A stretch of 23,600 nucleotides of DNA from Proteobacteria bacterium UBA7821 (GTDB taxonomy: Bacteria > Pseudomonadota > Gammaproteobacteria > Comchoanobacterales > Comchoanobacteraceae). The notes under the pieces are model-generated. The model was not told where the DNA came from and ran no database searches. It saw nothing but the letters and a program-made list of their open reading frames with translations. The DNA lies in contig DLBP01000087.1 of assembly GCA_002480165.1 (NCBI GenBank), positions 1-23,600 on the forward strand, in the 5' to 3' direction. The position numbers and the translations under genes are program-made. Positions 1-8,728 of this stretch are shown here, in pieces. The first letter of the stretch is position 1; every line of letters starts with the position of its first letter.

Positions 1-835
1 AGACAACATCCACCATGTGCCAATACCAAGCAACGGCCTCAAAAGCAAAGTGATCATGGGCTCTAAAGTGCTGGTACAATATTCTAAATAAAATCACTGT
101 TAGCATAATGGTACCAAGCGTCACATGCAAACCATGAAACCCCGTCATGAAATAAAATATATTGCCGTAAATGCCCGCATCCAACCTCAATCCCATGTGG
201 TGGTATGCCTCATAATACTCAACAACTTGACAGCATAAAAACACTATGCCCAGCACGATGGTCAAAAACTGCCAAAATGCCGCATGGTAATGTTTTCCTT
301 TAACCAATTCCCAGTGCGCAACGGTAATGGTTACGCCACTGAGTAATAATAATAGCGTATTCAATGCAGGCAAGCCCCAAGCTGCCATCGCCATTTCTGG
401 CGCGACAAATTGTGATGGATCGGGTGTTGTTAACAGTGGCCATTGGCCAGAAAAATGCGGCCATAGGACAAAATGTGTCGAGATACTTGCCTGATAATCA
501 CCACTTAAATATGGAATACTCCAAATGCGCACGTAATATAACACACCAAATAATGCTGCAAAAAACATCACTTCTGTGAAAATAAACCAAAGCATACCAA
601 GCCTGAACGATTTTTCCATCACTGGATCGTCCTTAATGTATAATCTGTTTTCAATGATAACATGTCTGATCCAGCCAATAATCATATACACCAACAGCAG
701 TATACCAGCAGCTGATAGCCAGCGCCCCAAACTGCCATCTTGTAAGTGATTAACAAAGCCAACCGCCATCAAAAATAATGCAATAGAGCCGACAATGGGC
801 CACATCGATGGCGGTACTTGATATTTATCTGACAT
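1..835 (-). CDS. ctaE: Cytochrome c oxidase subunit III (partial, C-terminus cut by window edge)
   Basis: Subunit III of the haem-copper oxidase, an integral inner-membrane subunit without redox cofactors. I translated it from the minus strand: it starts MSDKYQVPPSMWPIVGS at 835 and 278 codons lie in the window, ending WYWHMVDVV at base 1. Family hallmarks seen are EKSFRLGMLWFIFTEVMFF, the late FHGLHVTLGT helix and the C-terminal FEAVAWYWHMVDVV signature, so only about 10-20 residues should be missing. The start codon shares one base with the stop of the upstream Cox11-like gene (TAATG), so translation is probably coupled. It is the last visible gene of the cyt c-coxB-coxA-cox11-like-ctaE operon, the usual gammaproteobacterial order. 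Family assignment is firm; only the end is unseen. Confidence 0.95.
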   Translation of the reverse strand, partial: MSDKYQVPPSMWPIVGSIALFLMAVGFVNHLQDGSLGRWLSAAGILLLVYMIIGWIRHVIIENRLYIKDDPVMEKSFRLGMLWFIFTEVMFFAALFGVLYYVRIWSIPYLSGDYQASISTHFVLWPHFSGQWPLLTTPDPSQFVAPEMAMAAWGLPALNTLLLLLSGVTITVAHWELVKGKHYHAAFWQFLTIVLGIVFLCCQVVEYYEAYHHMGLRLDAGIYGNIFYFMTGFHGLHVTLGTIMLTVILFRILYQHFRAHDHFAFEAVAWYWHMVDVV

Positions 836-1617
836 TAATCTAACCCCACCCCATGATTCTTTTTGGATCGAATCTCATACCAAGCATCACTTGATCCAAA
901 ATGACCGACACCCTCTGTGTTAAATAATGTAAACTGTAACGCCAGAGTTCCAATTGATTTGGGAATTTGATCCGATAGAATAAACGACGCTTCAAACAGC
1001 TTCTCCTCACCAGGCTCGAGCTCAAACAGCTCGGCAGCATGGTCAGTCCGATGCAGGTAGTGCCCCACATCCGATGGGACTAGACTGAGAACACTCCGCA
1101 GAACTAAAGCCTGATCTGTTGTATTCTTGACTGGATAACTTAAATCAAACGCTTGCCCAGGATTCACAAGAAGCTGCTGGTTTTTATTCGACACAGTTAC
1201 TGGCGCCAATAAATTAACATGGGCAAACGCTTGAAGTTTAACGGTTCGACTCGCATCGATTGCTCCGACTGACCAATGTGCGTGATCGTGCTTAACCATT
1301 TTACCATTGAAACCAAAGGCACTACACGCTGTGTGAAATAAGGGAACTTGCGCATAAGCAAACATCAAGACAAGCACCACCCATAAAAAGGACATGATGC
1401 CGAAGGTTAATCGTTTACTCGACAGTCGATTGGCTTGCTTTTGCTGGTAAACAGTCCATAACCAATGCAAGACCTCTAAGCTAAACAATACCACACTACC
1501 AATAAACAAACCCAAACCGTCTGGGTGATCATGGGCCCACAATAACACAGAGATACAAACAAGCAGACTTGTAACGGTTAGTAATGGCGCATGATTATCT
1601 TGTATGGTGTTGATCAT
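835..1617 (-). CDS. Cox11/CtaG-like oxidase assembly protein lacking the copper-binding Cys pair
   Basis: Cox11 (CtaG) normally delivers copper to CuB of subunit I from the periplasmic side. The scaffold is recognisable: a helix followed by VPLFHTACSAFGFNGK (residues 91-106, family pattern PLY-x3-C-x-tG-x-nGK), a beta-rich domain with VNPGQ (151-155), and ELEPGEEKLFEASF (199-212, family L-x-PGE). The invariant CFCF copper motif, expected just before this, is absent: residues 187-198 read YLHRTDHAAELF. C98 after the membrane helix is kept. The N-terminus is longer than usual (about 90 residues, three predicted helices at roughly 13-27, 35-55 and 72-92), where the family has a single anchor. 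Its start overlaps the coxA stop by 4 bases (ATGA). The operon position is exactly that of Cox11, so I infer a diverged, possibly copper-independent Cox11 homologue. Confidence 0.75.
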   Translation of the reverse strand: MINTIQDNHAPLLTVTSLLVCISVLLWAHDHPDGLGLFIGSVVLFSLEVLHWLWTVYQQKQANRLSSKRLTFGIMSFLWVVLVLMFAYAQVPLFHTACSAFGFNGKMVKHDHAHWSVGAIDASRTVKLQAFAHVNLLAPVTVSNKNQQLLVNPGQAFDLSYPVKNTTDQALVLRSVLSLVPSDVGHYLHRTDHAAELFELEPGEEKLFEASFILSDQIPKSIGTLALQFTLFNTEGVGHFGSSDAWYEIRSKKNHGVGLD

Positions 1618-3188
1618 TGGTAGGTCTTTCCAACCACTTTGGGAGGATCCATGAAACTGTGATAAGGAGGTGGCGAACTAATGGTCCACTCCAGCCCCTT
1701 TGCCCCATCCCAAACTTGTCCACTCACATTCTTTGGCCGCCACAATCCCTGAATCAATAAAAACCCAAATAAAAGCTGAGCTAACCCAAAGACCAGACTC
1801 CCAAATGATGCGATTAGATTGAACTCGGCAAATTCAAGTGGAAAATCGGGTATTCGCCTTGGCATACCTGCTAAGCCAACAAATAGCATCGGCATAAAAG
1901 TAAAATTAGCCGCTATGGTTGTAACCCAAAAGTGCCAATTGGCCAGTTTCATGCTGTACATACGTCCCGTCCATTTTGGATACCAGTAATACACACCCGA
2001 AACCAGAGCATAGTAGACCCCGGTTACAATCACATAGTGAAAATGGCCGACGACAAAATAACTGTCATGATATTGGTAGTCGGCAGGCACAACCGATAAC
2101 ATAATTCCCGAAAGCCCACCAAATGTAAACATTAACACAAAGGCAATAGCAAATAACATCGCCGGTTCAAAGCTAATCGACCCTCGATGCATGGTAGCAA
2201 CCCAATTAAACACTTTAATACCCGTTGGTACTGCGATAATCATGGTTGTGTACATAAAAAAGAGCTGTGTTACCAACAACACCCCCGTTGTGAACATGTG
2301 GTGGACCCATACAATGAAAGACAACAGCGCAATAGCAATGATTGCATAGACCATACAATTCGCACCGAATAAAGCTTTTCGACTAAATGTGGGTATGATT
2401 TCTGAGATAATACCAAAGGCTGGCATAGCCAGAACATACACCTCAGGATGGCCAAAAAACCAGAACAAGTGCTGAAATAAAACAGGATCACCACCACCGG
2501 CTGCTGAAAAAAAACTGGTGCCAAAATGTCTATCTGTGAGTACCATTGTGACCGTGGCCGCTAAAATAGGCATGATCGCCAAAATCAAAAACGAGGTAAC
2601 AAACCACCCCCAAACAAAAATGGGCATATTCATTAAAGTCATACCGGGCGCTCTTAAATTCAGTATGGTCGCGATAATATTAATGGAGCCAATGATAGAA
2701 GAGATACCCAACAAATGAATAGCCAGTATCATCGCATCTGTTCCAGGTGGGCCATATGTTGTCGACAACGGTGCGTAAAAGGTCCAGCCAAAATCGGGTG
2801 GTGGACCACCCACAACGAAAGAACTTAACAATAAAGTAATGGCAAATGGTAATAGCCAAAAGCTCCAGTTATTCAATCGCGGAAAAGCTAAGTCTGACGC
2901 ACCAATCATTAAAGGAATTTGCCAGTTGGCAAAGCCTGTCAATGCGGGCATAATTGCCCCAAATATCATCACGAGACCATGTGCTGTTACCAATTGATTG
3001 TAAAACAAGGGTTGCATGATCTGCTCACCAGGCATTGACAACTCAATTCTCATTAAAAGAGCCATACCACCCGCTAATAAAAACATGGAGAAACTAAACC
3101 ATAGATACAGCGTTCCTATGTCCTTGTGATTGGTTGTCATCACCCACCGCATCAACCTAGCAGATCGTGTTTTCTGTACTGCATCCAT
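1614..3188 (-). CDS. ctaD: Cytochrome c oxidase subunit I
   Basis: Catalytic subunit of the aa3-type oxidase, reducing O2 at the haem a3/CuB centre and pumping protons. The cofactor ligands are all visible: TAHGLVMIFG (haem a His), WFFGHPEVYVLAMPAFG (CuB His, proton-channel Glu and cross-linked Tyr), VWVHHMFTTG (CuB His pair), GIKVFNW (K-channel Lys), and VVGHFHYVIVTG (haem a3 and haem a His). GASDLAFPRLNN supplies the D-channel Asp. I place the start at 3188 (MDAVQKTRSARLMRW): an AGGAG Shine-Dalgarno sequence, overlapping the coxB TAG stop, lies 7 bases upstream. An in-frame ATG at 3212 would add eight residues but has no such site. The length of 524 residues is normal. It is translationally coupled to the Cox11-like gene by an ATGA overlap. 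Confidence 0.97.
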   Translation of the reverse strand: MDAVQKTRSARLMRWVMTTNHKDIGTLYLWFSFSMFLLAGGMALLMRIELSMPGEQIMQPLFYNQLVTAHGLVMIFGAIMPALTGFANWQIPLMIGASDLAFPRLNNWSFWLLPFAITLLLSSFVVGGPPPDFGWTFYAPLSTTYGPPGTDAMILAIHLLGISSIIGSINIIATILNLRAPGMTLMNMPIFVWGWFVTSFLILAIMPILAATVTMVLTDRHFGTSFFSAAGGGDPVLFQHLFWFFGHPEVYVLAMPAFGIISEIIPTFSRKALFGANCMVYAIIAIALLSFIVWVHHMFTTGVLLVTQLFFMYTTMIIAVPTGIKVFNWVATMHRGSISFEPAMLFAIAFVLMFTFGGLSGIMLSVVPADYQYHDSYFVVGHFHYVIVTGVYYALVSGVYYWYPKWTGRMYSMKLANWHFWVTTIAANFTFMPMLFVGLAGMPRRIPDFPLEFAEFNLIASFGSLVFGLAQLLFGFLLIQGLWRPKNVSGQVWDGAKGLEWTISSPPPYHSFMDPPKVVGKTYQ

Positions 3189-3198
3189 ATGATTACTC

Positions 3199-4335
3199 CT
3201 AACGCCTTGCATCGGCTACTGTCTCGGCCGAAATTAACTGCCCCTCACTGTTGTTCCAGCTGTTGGACACATAATAAACCACATCGGCAATCTCCTGATC
3301 AGACAAAACATCCTCAAATGCAGGCATCGCCTTGCCCTTTATACTGTATAGGACAATAGAAATCAGCTCGTCTTCCGACCATTTTTGTGTGATATCAACC
3401 AACGTAGGACAAGCACCACCAGCTCCATTAAGCCCATGACATAAGGCACAGTGTTTCTCGAATACTTGTTTGCCACGAGCGATGATACTATCGTGATCCA
3501 TTTTGATAACTGCTGGTTCTGGTGGTACAAAATTAATCACAGGCGCATTCGGGTCACTCGAAACATAAGCCTCACCTTTCTGCTCGGCAAGCCATTGTAA
3601 ATACCCCTCTTGCGACCGAGCTTCAACAACAATCGGCATGTAACCATGCTTCATACCACACAATTCTTGACAAGCCCCCCGATACGTTCCTGGTTTTTCA
3701 ATATAGACCCAAGCTTCATTGATATAACCCGGAATGGCATCTCGCTTGAGTCCTAGGTCGGGAACAGCAAAAGAGTGCTGCACGTCATCAGAAGTGACTA
3801 GGAATCGTATTTTTTTGTTAATTGGCACAACAACTGGGTGATCGACCTCACGCAGGTAGTGGTCACCTTTAGGCTCTAACCCTTTTATCTGAGCCAAGGG
3901 CGTTGATAGATCACTAAAAAACTCAATTCCCTCATCTAGATATTCGTATTTCCAATTCCACTGTCGACCGATGACTTTTATGTTCATGTCTGGATCAGAT
4001 GTGTCAACAATATTGATTAATACCAGCGTTGATGGAACCGCAATGGTTATTAATAAGAGAAATGGGATGACTGTCCATATGATCTCGACTTTCAAATTGC
4101 CTTTAATCGAGCTGGCCTTGGCACCTTGACTGTGACGATAATTGACCAAGCAATAAATCGTCATGACGCTGACACCAATGAGGATAAATAAGCAGATGTA
4201 AAACACGAGCATGTGCAATTCGTAAATCTCGTGACTGACCGGGGTCACTCCCGGAGTCATGTTATAGGCAGGGAATTGCCATGCCAACAGCGGTGATACA
4301 AGTAGGATAAGCAGTGACAGCTGCATGATCACCAT
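3199..4335 (-). CDS. ctaC: Cytochrome c oxidase subunit II with C-terminal cytochrome c domain
   Basis: Subunit II accepts electrons and passes them through the CuA centre to subunit I. In order: a hydrophobic signal-like N-terminus ending LVSPLLAWQF, two transmembrane helices (about residues 45-65 and 85-105), and the periplasmic cupredoxin domain. CuA ligands are seen in VQHSFAVPDLG and in CQELCGMKHGYMPIVVEA (C-x3-C-x3-H-x2-M plus the bridging Glu carbonyl position). A C-terminal class I cytochrome c follows, with haem site CALCH and a Met in KGKAMPAFEDVLSDQEI. This caa3-like architecture is common in gammaproteobacteria such as Pseudomonas. The start at 4335 overlaps the upstream cytochrome stop by 7 bases; an ATG at 4326 is an equally plausible alternative. 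The gene is complete, with no missing metal ligand. Confidence 0.96.
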   Translation of the reverse strand: MVIMQLSLLILLVSPLLAWQFPAYNMTPGVTPVSHEIYELHMLVFYICLFILIGVSVMTIYCLVNYRHSQGAKASSIKGNLKVEIIWTVIPFLLLITIAVPSTLVLINIVDTSDPDMNIKVIGRQWNWKYEYLDEGIEFFSDLSTPLAQIKGLEPKGDHYLREVDHPVVVPINKKIRFLVTSDDVQHSFAVPDLGLKRDAIPGYINEAWVYIEKPGTYRGACQELCGMKHGYMPIVVEARSQEGYLQWLAEQKGEAYVSSDPNAPVINFVPPEPAVIKMDHDSIIARGKQVFEKHCALCHGLNGAGGACPTLVDITQKWSEDELISIVLYSIKGKAMPAFEDVLSDQEIADVVYYVSNSWNNSEGQLISAETVADARR

Positions 4336-5879
4336 AAATCAAAATTCCCGTTTACACCAGCTTCCATTAGAATGTATTTGACTGCCGCCATGATGTCTGC
4401 ATCATCACACTGCAAACAGGCCCCACGCTTAGCAGCGCAGTCGGTTACACGGCGTTTGTAATAGTCAGGCTGAACGACAGCGAGTGTCAGCCCTAAAAAC
4501 CCTCTCTCTTTCAAGCGCGTACTCCATTGATCGGTCTCTGTAATAACTGGCGCGTTTAGTTTACCACTGTCATGGCAAACACTACAAGTGTCTTGGTAAA
4601 TTTCTTGGCCATCTTTTGCTGTCATGGCAATCGGTGGCGGCCCCATCTCACGAGCAGCAACGGTGACTAAAGCACCCAGCATGTAATCAACCATTGCTGC
4701 TATCTCTTGCTCTGTACAATCATAACACCCTCCCATGGCTGGCATATTACCATAGCCATGGATGGCACTGTGAACTAAACCATCTCTTTTGCGGGCATCC
4801 AACCGGCTTTGCCACTGTTCTCGAACAGCAAATTTGGGTGCCCCACCTGCTCCCATATCGTGACATACCGCACAGTACTGTTGGTATTGCTGCTTTGCTT
4901 TTTGCTCGCCTGTGGCTTGTGCTAATGATTGTTTATTTTGATCTAAATCATCATCAATGGTTGATTTGATATAAACAGCGATCGCCTCGAGATCGGCACG
5001 GTCGACATACTGAAGGCTATCATGATTGACCTCCTTCATGGGCCCATGTATGGCTCCACCCGATGGACGTTCATCATACATAAACACTCTCACAACCTGA
5101 TCGACTGTCACTTTTTTTAAGTTGGTTCCTGTTATGTTCGGGGCATACCAGCCATCGATTGTATTGCCCGTGTAGGCTTTAGACTCCATCCAGCTTCCAA
5201 ACATATTCGTCGGAGTATGGCACATCCCACAGTGGGATAACCCTTCAACCAAATAAGCGCCTCTGTTCCACTGGGGTGTCTGGGTAAGATCAGGCTCAAA
5301 TGTGTTTGATCTAAAAAATAATAGTTTCCAAAATGTTTGTAAAAAGCGCCAGGAAAAAGGAAACATTAAATCGTGTGACTGATTCGCCTGATTAACCGCA
5401 GGCACATGATCCATATATGCTTTGATTTTTAAGATGTCATCATCGGTGACTTTAGAATAAAACACATATGGAAATGCTGGAAATAAATGTTCTCCATGCT
5501 GACCAATGCCCTGTTTGAAAGCCCTTAGAAAGTCCTCATCGGACCACGTACCAATCCCTGTTTCTCGATCTGGGGTAATGTTTGGACCATAAAAAGTGCC
5601 CACTGCTAGCTCGTAGCCAAATACATTCAGTACCGGCTTGATCTCTTTACCACCAGCAAAGGGCTGGCCGCCTTCTGACGTGTGGCATGCGATACAGTCT
5701 CCCAATTTAACCAAATATTCACCCTGACGTATGACCGCCACATCGTCGTCCTCTGATAGGATAATATCCGGATAAACAGCAAAATGCTCAACGAGGGAGT
5801 CACTCAGATCATCAGCTGAAGCCACCATAAAAAAAAGCAAAAATAAACTTGACCGAACTAACAACATTGTGAGATACAT
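4329..5879 (-). CDS. Periplasmic tetrahaem cytochrome c (AdhB-like dihaem half plus two cytochrome c5-like domains)
   Basis: Four CxxCH haem sites are visible: CIACH (62-66), CGMCH (217-221), CAVCH (336-340) and CSVCH (432-436). The first half resembles the cytochrome c subunits of membrane alcohol/sugar dehydrogenases, with GPNITPD, HLFPAFPY and GPMKEVNHDSLQYVDRADLE segments. The second half looks like two tandem cytochrome c5 domains, each with the extra Cys pair typical of c5 (GGCYDC 384-388; GACLQC 487-491). Met ligands are evident for domain 2 (M281) and domain 3 (M379 or M382). Domain 1 has Phe at the usual Met position, and domain 4 has no Met in the expected loop. The N-terminus is a signal peptide; translation may start at 5879 or at 5867 (MLLVRSSLFLLFFMVASA). 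As first gene before coxB, it is probably the electron donor to the oxidase (inference). Confidence 0.88.
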   Translation of the reverse strand: MYLTMLLVRSSLFLLFFMVASADDLSDSLVEHFAVYPDIILSEDDDVAVIRQGEYLVKLGDCIACHTSEGGQPFAGGKEIKPVLNVFGYELAVGTFYGPNITPDRETGIGTWSDEDFLRAFKQGIGQHGEHLFPAFPYVFYSKVTDDDILKIKAYMDHVPAVNQANQSHDLMFPFSWRFLQTFWKLLFFRSNTFEPDLTQTPQWNRGAYLVEGLSHCGMCHTPTNMFGSWMESKAYTGNTIDGWYAPNITGTNLKKVTVDQVVRVFMYDERPSGGAIHGPMKEVNHDSLQYVDRADLEAIAVYIKSTIDDDLDQNKQSLAQATGEQKAKQQYQQYCAVCHDMGAGGAPKFAVREQWQSRLDARKRDGLVHSAIHGYGNMPAMGGCYDCTEQEIAAMVDYMLGALVTVAAREMGPPPIAMTAKDGQEIYQDTCSVCHDSGKLNAPVITETDQWSTRLKERGFLGLTLAVVQPDYYKRRVTDCAAKRGACLQCDDADIMAAVKYILMEAGVNGNFDLW

Positions 5880-5893
5880 TACAATAACATTAC

Positions 5894-5923
5894 ATGATAA
5901 CTGATACTCAGGCTACAAATCAA
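5894..5923 (-). promoter_or_regulatory. Putative promoter of the cytochrome/cox operon
   Basis: On the minus strand, TTGATT (5923-5918) and TATCAT (5899-5894, five of six matches to TATAAT) are separated by 18 bases, in the 50-bp gap between the divergent cytochrome and folA genes. The predicted transcription start would be about 8 bases before the 5879 ATG or 20 before the 5867 ATG, which slightly favours the latter. The evidence is pattern matching only. Confidence 0.35.
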
Positions 5924-5931
5924 GGGGATTG

Positions 5932-6444
5932 ATGACGGTTAAGCAGACAATAATTGTTGCCAAAAGCAGCCAATCTGTGATAGGCCACCAAGGAAAAATC
6001 CCCTGGCACATGCCTGGTGACTTAACATATTTCAAGCAAGTAACCATGGGAAAACCAATGATTATGGGACACAAGACATGGTTGAGCTTGGGCAAGCCTC
6101 TCCCAGGTAGACAACACATAGTCCTATCCAGGCAATGTCATCACCATGACCATCCAGACGTTACCTTTGTTTCTTCTTATCAAGCAGCGATAGACCTAGT
6201 GAACTCATTTGAAGAAGTCATGATCATTGGTGGTCAACAGGTTTACCAGCTGGCTCTAGAGCAAGCAAGTAGGCTTCACTTAACAGAAATTCATGGTGAT
6301 TTTCCTGGCGATACTTATTTCCCACACTGGCAGGAGAAGGAGTGGAAACTGACGTCGAAAACACGAGTAGAAAAAGACGCAAGCAACCCGTGTGACCGAA
6401 CACATTTTCTCTACCAGCGAATCGAGTCGACATCACATGAGTAA
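5932..6444 (+). CDS. folA: Dihydrofolate reductase
   Basis: Reduces dihydrofolate to tetrahydrofolate with NADPH, for thymidylate, purine and methionine synthesis in the cytoplasm. Family motifs run in order: VIGHQGKIPWHMPGDLTYFK (substrate-binding loop with catalytic Asp), MGKPMIMGHKTWLSLGKPLP (NADPH site), GRQHIVLSR, and VMIIGGQQVYQLAL. The length of 170 residues is typical of chromosomal FolA. An ATG at 5932 follows an AAGGGGA Shine-Dalgarno sequence. The TTG directly before it (5929) would add one residue, and I prefer the ATG. The 3' end overlaps topA by 8 bases, so the two are probably co-transcribed. The gene is divergent from the cytochrome operon. FolA usually sits near the lptD-surA-rsmA-apaH genes in gammaproteobacteria, and those genes are still in this window but rearranged. 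Confidence 0.96.
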   Translation: MTVKQTIIVAKSSQSVIGHQGKIPWHMPGDLTYFKQVTMGKPMIMGHKTWLSLGKPLPGRQHIVLSRQCHHHDHPDVTFVSSYQAAIDLVNSFEEVMIIGGQQVYQLALEQASRLHLTEIHGDFPGDTYFPHWQEKEWKLTSKTRVEKDASNPCDRTHFLYQRIESTSHE

Positions 6445-8710
6445 CTCCTATCTAGTCATCGTGGAATCACCTGCCAAATGTAAGACAATTGGGCAAATAA
6501 TGGGCCCGAATTATACGATACTTGCCTCTTTTGGCCACGTCAGAGATGTGCTGAAGAAAAACAGTGGCATCATTCCAGAAGACAATTTCAAAATACAATA
6601 CTGCTGGGTTGAAAAAAACCAAAAGCACATCCAAAAAATCATCTCCACAGCCAAACAGGTTGACACCATCTACTTGGCAACTGACCCGGACCGAGAAGGT
6701 GAGGCCATCGCTTGGCACATCGCAGAAATCTTGAAAGAAAAGAACATAAAAAAAACGACAAAGCGGGTCGTTTTTCACCAAATCACCAAACAATCGATTC
6801 GCTCAGCATTTGACCAACCAAGAGATATCAGCATGCCTCTCGTGGATGCGCAACAAGCCCGACGAGCGCTAGACTTCCTAGTTGGCTTTAATTTATCACC
6901 GGTCTTGTGGAAAAAAATCCGAGCAGGCTTATCAGCAGGACGAGTACAGAGCCCTGCTCTACGACTGATTTCTGACCGAGAGCATGAAATCAAGTCATTC
7001 ATCAAGAAGGAGTATTGGTCAATTAGTGCTAAAAATATGATTGACACCCATGAATTTGATGCCAAACTAACTCACCTCGATGGCAATAAGCTCGAACAAT
7101 TTAGTATCACCAACCAAGCAGATGCTGAGCAGGCCACAGAAGCCATCACCCAATCAGCCAATGGTCAGTTAACCGTAGAATCAGTCACACAAAAATCCAA
7201 AAAAAGACAACCCGCTCCTCCTTTCATCACATCAACCCTTCAGCAAGACGCCTCGAGGAAGCTTGGCTATTCAGCGAGCAGGACCATGTCTCTTGCCCAA
7301 AAATTATATGAAGGGCTTGACTTAGGCGACGGTCAAGTTGGTCTAATTACCTACATGAGAACCGATTCGATTCACTTGGCCTCCGAGGCCATTTCTGATA
7401 TCAGGCAGTATGTCGGCGATCATTATGGCAGCGACTACGTCCCCAAATCAATCGTTAAACACAAATCCAAATCTAAAAATGCCCAGGAGGCTCATGAGGC
7501 CATACGCCCCACATCAGTCATGAGGTTACCCAGCATTGTCGATAAGAAAATACCCAGCGATCTAGCTAGACTGTATCGACTGATCTGGGAACGCGCGGTT
7601 GCTTCACAAATGATACACGCAACGATCGCAACCACTAGCATTGACCTAGTGGCACCGAATGCACAGTTTCGAGCCACTGGCTCTGTCATCAAGCATCCTG
7701 GTTTTCTCAAAGTCTATGAAGAAAGCCAAGATAAAAAATCACAGGACAAATCCAATCCGATTCTTCCATCAATGCACCAGGGAGACTCAGTTTCACTGAA
7801 ATCAGTCCAGCCCAAGCAACATTTCACTGAACCACCACCACGCTACACTGAGGCAAGCCTGATTAAAACATTGGAAGAGTACGGCATTGGCCGACCATCG
7901 ACCTATGCTTCAATCCTATCGGTAATCACAAAACGAGAATACGCCTTATTAGAAAAAAAACGCTTTCACTTAACCGACCTCGGTGATATTGTCACGCAAT
8001 TTCTAACCAAGTACTTTGAACGTTATGTCGACTACACGTTCACAGCCAATTTAGAAGATGAGCTCGATTCAATTGCTCGTAACGAAAATGAATGGATCCC
8101 TGCGCTCTCTGCTTTTTGGACACCATTCAAGCAATCGGTCAACTCAATTAGTGAACATGTCACCAAGCAGGAAGTCACACAGGAAGATATTAACGAAAAG
8201 TGCCCCGAGTGTAAAACAGGTGATTTGTCGAAACGCCTTGGCCGTCGTGGGAAATTCATTGGCTGCTCAAACTATCCCGAATGCAAATACACTCGACCGG
8301 TTGATGGTGAAGAAGATACAGTCAATCAACCATCAGAAGAAGTGGGCCGTGATTGCCCAAAATGTAATGAACCACTCGTCTATAAGGTTGGACGTTATGG
8401 CAAATTTATTGGCTGCTCAGCCTACCCAACTTGTAAACACATTGAGCCGCTCAACAAACCAGTGGATACTCAGGTAACCTGTCCCAAGTGCACAAAAACC
8501 ACACTCTTCGAGAAAAAGTCAAGGCGAGGAAAAATATTCTATTCTTGTGGCAGTTACCCAAAGTGTGATTATGCTATCTGGGACATGCCGATCAGCCAAA
8601 AGTGTCCAAAATGCAATTGGCCAATCATGACGATCAAGACCACAAAAAAAGAAGGGAAAAGAACCATCTGTCCCGAATGTAAATATGTTGATGGCGACCC
8701 GATTGAATAA
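6437..8710 (+). CDS. topA: DNA topoisomerase I
   Basis: Type IA topoisomerase that relaxes negative supercoils by single-strand passage. It opens with the Toprim domain (YLVIVESPAKCKTIG, with the acidic metal site in ATDPDREGEAIAWH). The active-site Tyr is in GLITYMRTDS, preceded by the LSAGRVQSPALRLI segment. The C-terminus has four zinc-ribbon repeats of the CPxC-x(n)-CxxYPxC type (from about CPECKTGDLSKR to CPECKY), the last lacking the YP spacing. I chose ATG 6437 (MSNSYLVIVES) because the family starts here; an upstream GTG at 6392 has no ribosome site and would lie inside folA. The length of 757 residues is a little shorter than E. coli TopA (865), the difference being at the C-terminal ribbons. 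It is convergent with the decayed gene on the other strand. Confidence 0.96.
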   Translation: MSNSYLVIVESPAKCKTIGQIMGPNYTILASFGHVRDVLKKNSGIIPEDNFKIQYCWVEKNQKHIQKIISTAKQVDTIYLATDPDREGEAIAWHIAEILKEKNIKKTTKRVVFHQITKQSIRSAFDQPRDISMPLVDAQQARRALDFLVGFNLSPVLWKKIRAGLSAGRVQSPALRLISDREHEIKSFIKKEYWSISAKNMIDTHEFDAKLTHLDGNKLEQFSITNQADAEQATEAITQSANGQLTVESVTQKSKKRQPAPPFITSTLQQDASRKLGYSASRTMSLAQKLYEGLDLGDGQVGLITYMRTDSIHLASEAISDIRQYVGDHYGSDYVPKSIVKHKSKSKNAQEAHEAIRPTSVMRLPSIVDKKIPSDLARLYRLIWERAVASQMIHATIATTSIDLVAPNAQFRATGSVIKHPGFLKVYEESQDKKSQDKSNPILPSMHQGDSVSLKSVQPKQHFTEPPPRYTEASLIKTLEEYGIGRPSTYASILSVITKREYALLEKKRFHLTDLGDIVTQFLTKYFERYVDYTFTANLEDELDSIARNENEWIPALSAFWTPFKQSVNSISEHVTKQEVTQEDINEKCPECKTGDLSKRLGRRGKFIGCSNYPECKYTRPVDGEEDTVNQPSEEVGRDCPKCNEPLVYKVGRYGKFIGCSAYPTCKHIEPLNKPVDTQVTCPKCTKTTLFEKKSRRGKIFYSCGSYPKCDYAIWDMPISQKCPKCNWPIMTIKTTKKEGKRTICPECKYVDGDPIE

Positions 8711-8728
8711 CGCTTAAGCAACTTAAAC

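Noticed and set aside
1614..3188. Loss of the His in the PMHF segment of CoxA (here FMPMLFVGLAGMPRR)
   Set aside because: This His is not a haem or copper ligand, and quinol oxidases lack it too. All catalytic ligands are present, so I do not treat it as a functional defect.
3188..3212. Upstream ATG of coxA at 3212
   Set aside because: The AGGAG site at the coxB stop is correctly spaced only for ATG 3188, and the conserved N-terminus begins there.
8058..8477. 139-codon plus-strand frame inside topA
   Set aside because: Covers the zinc-ribbon repeats of TopA in another frame; the repeat structure of topA itself creates the open frame.
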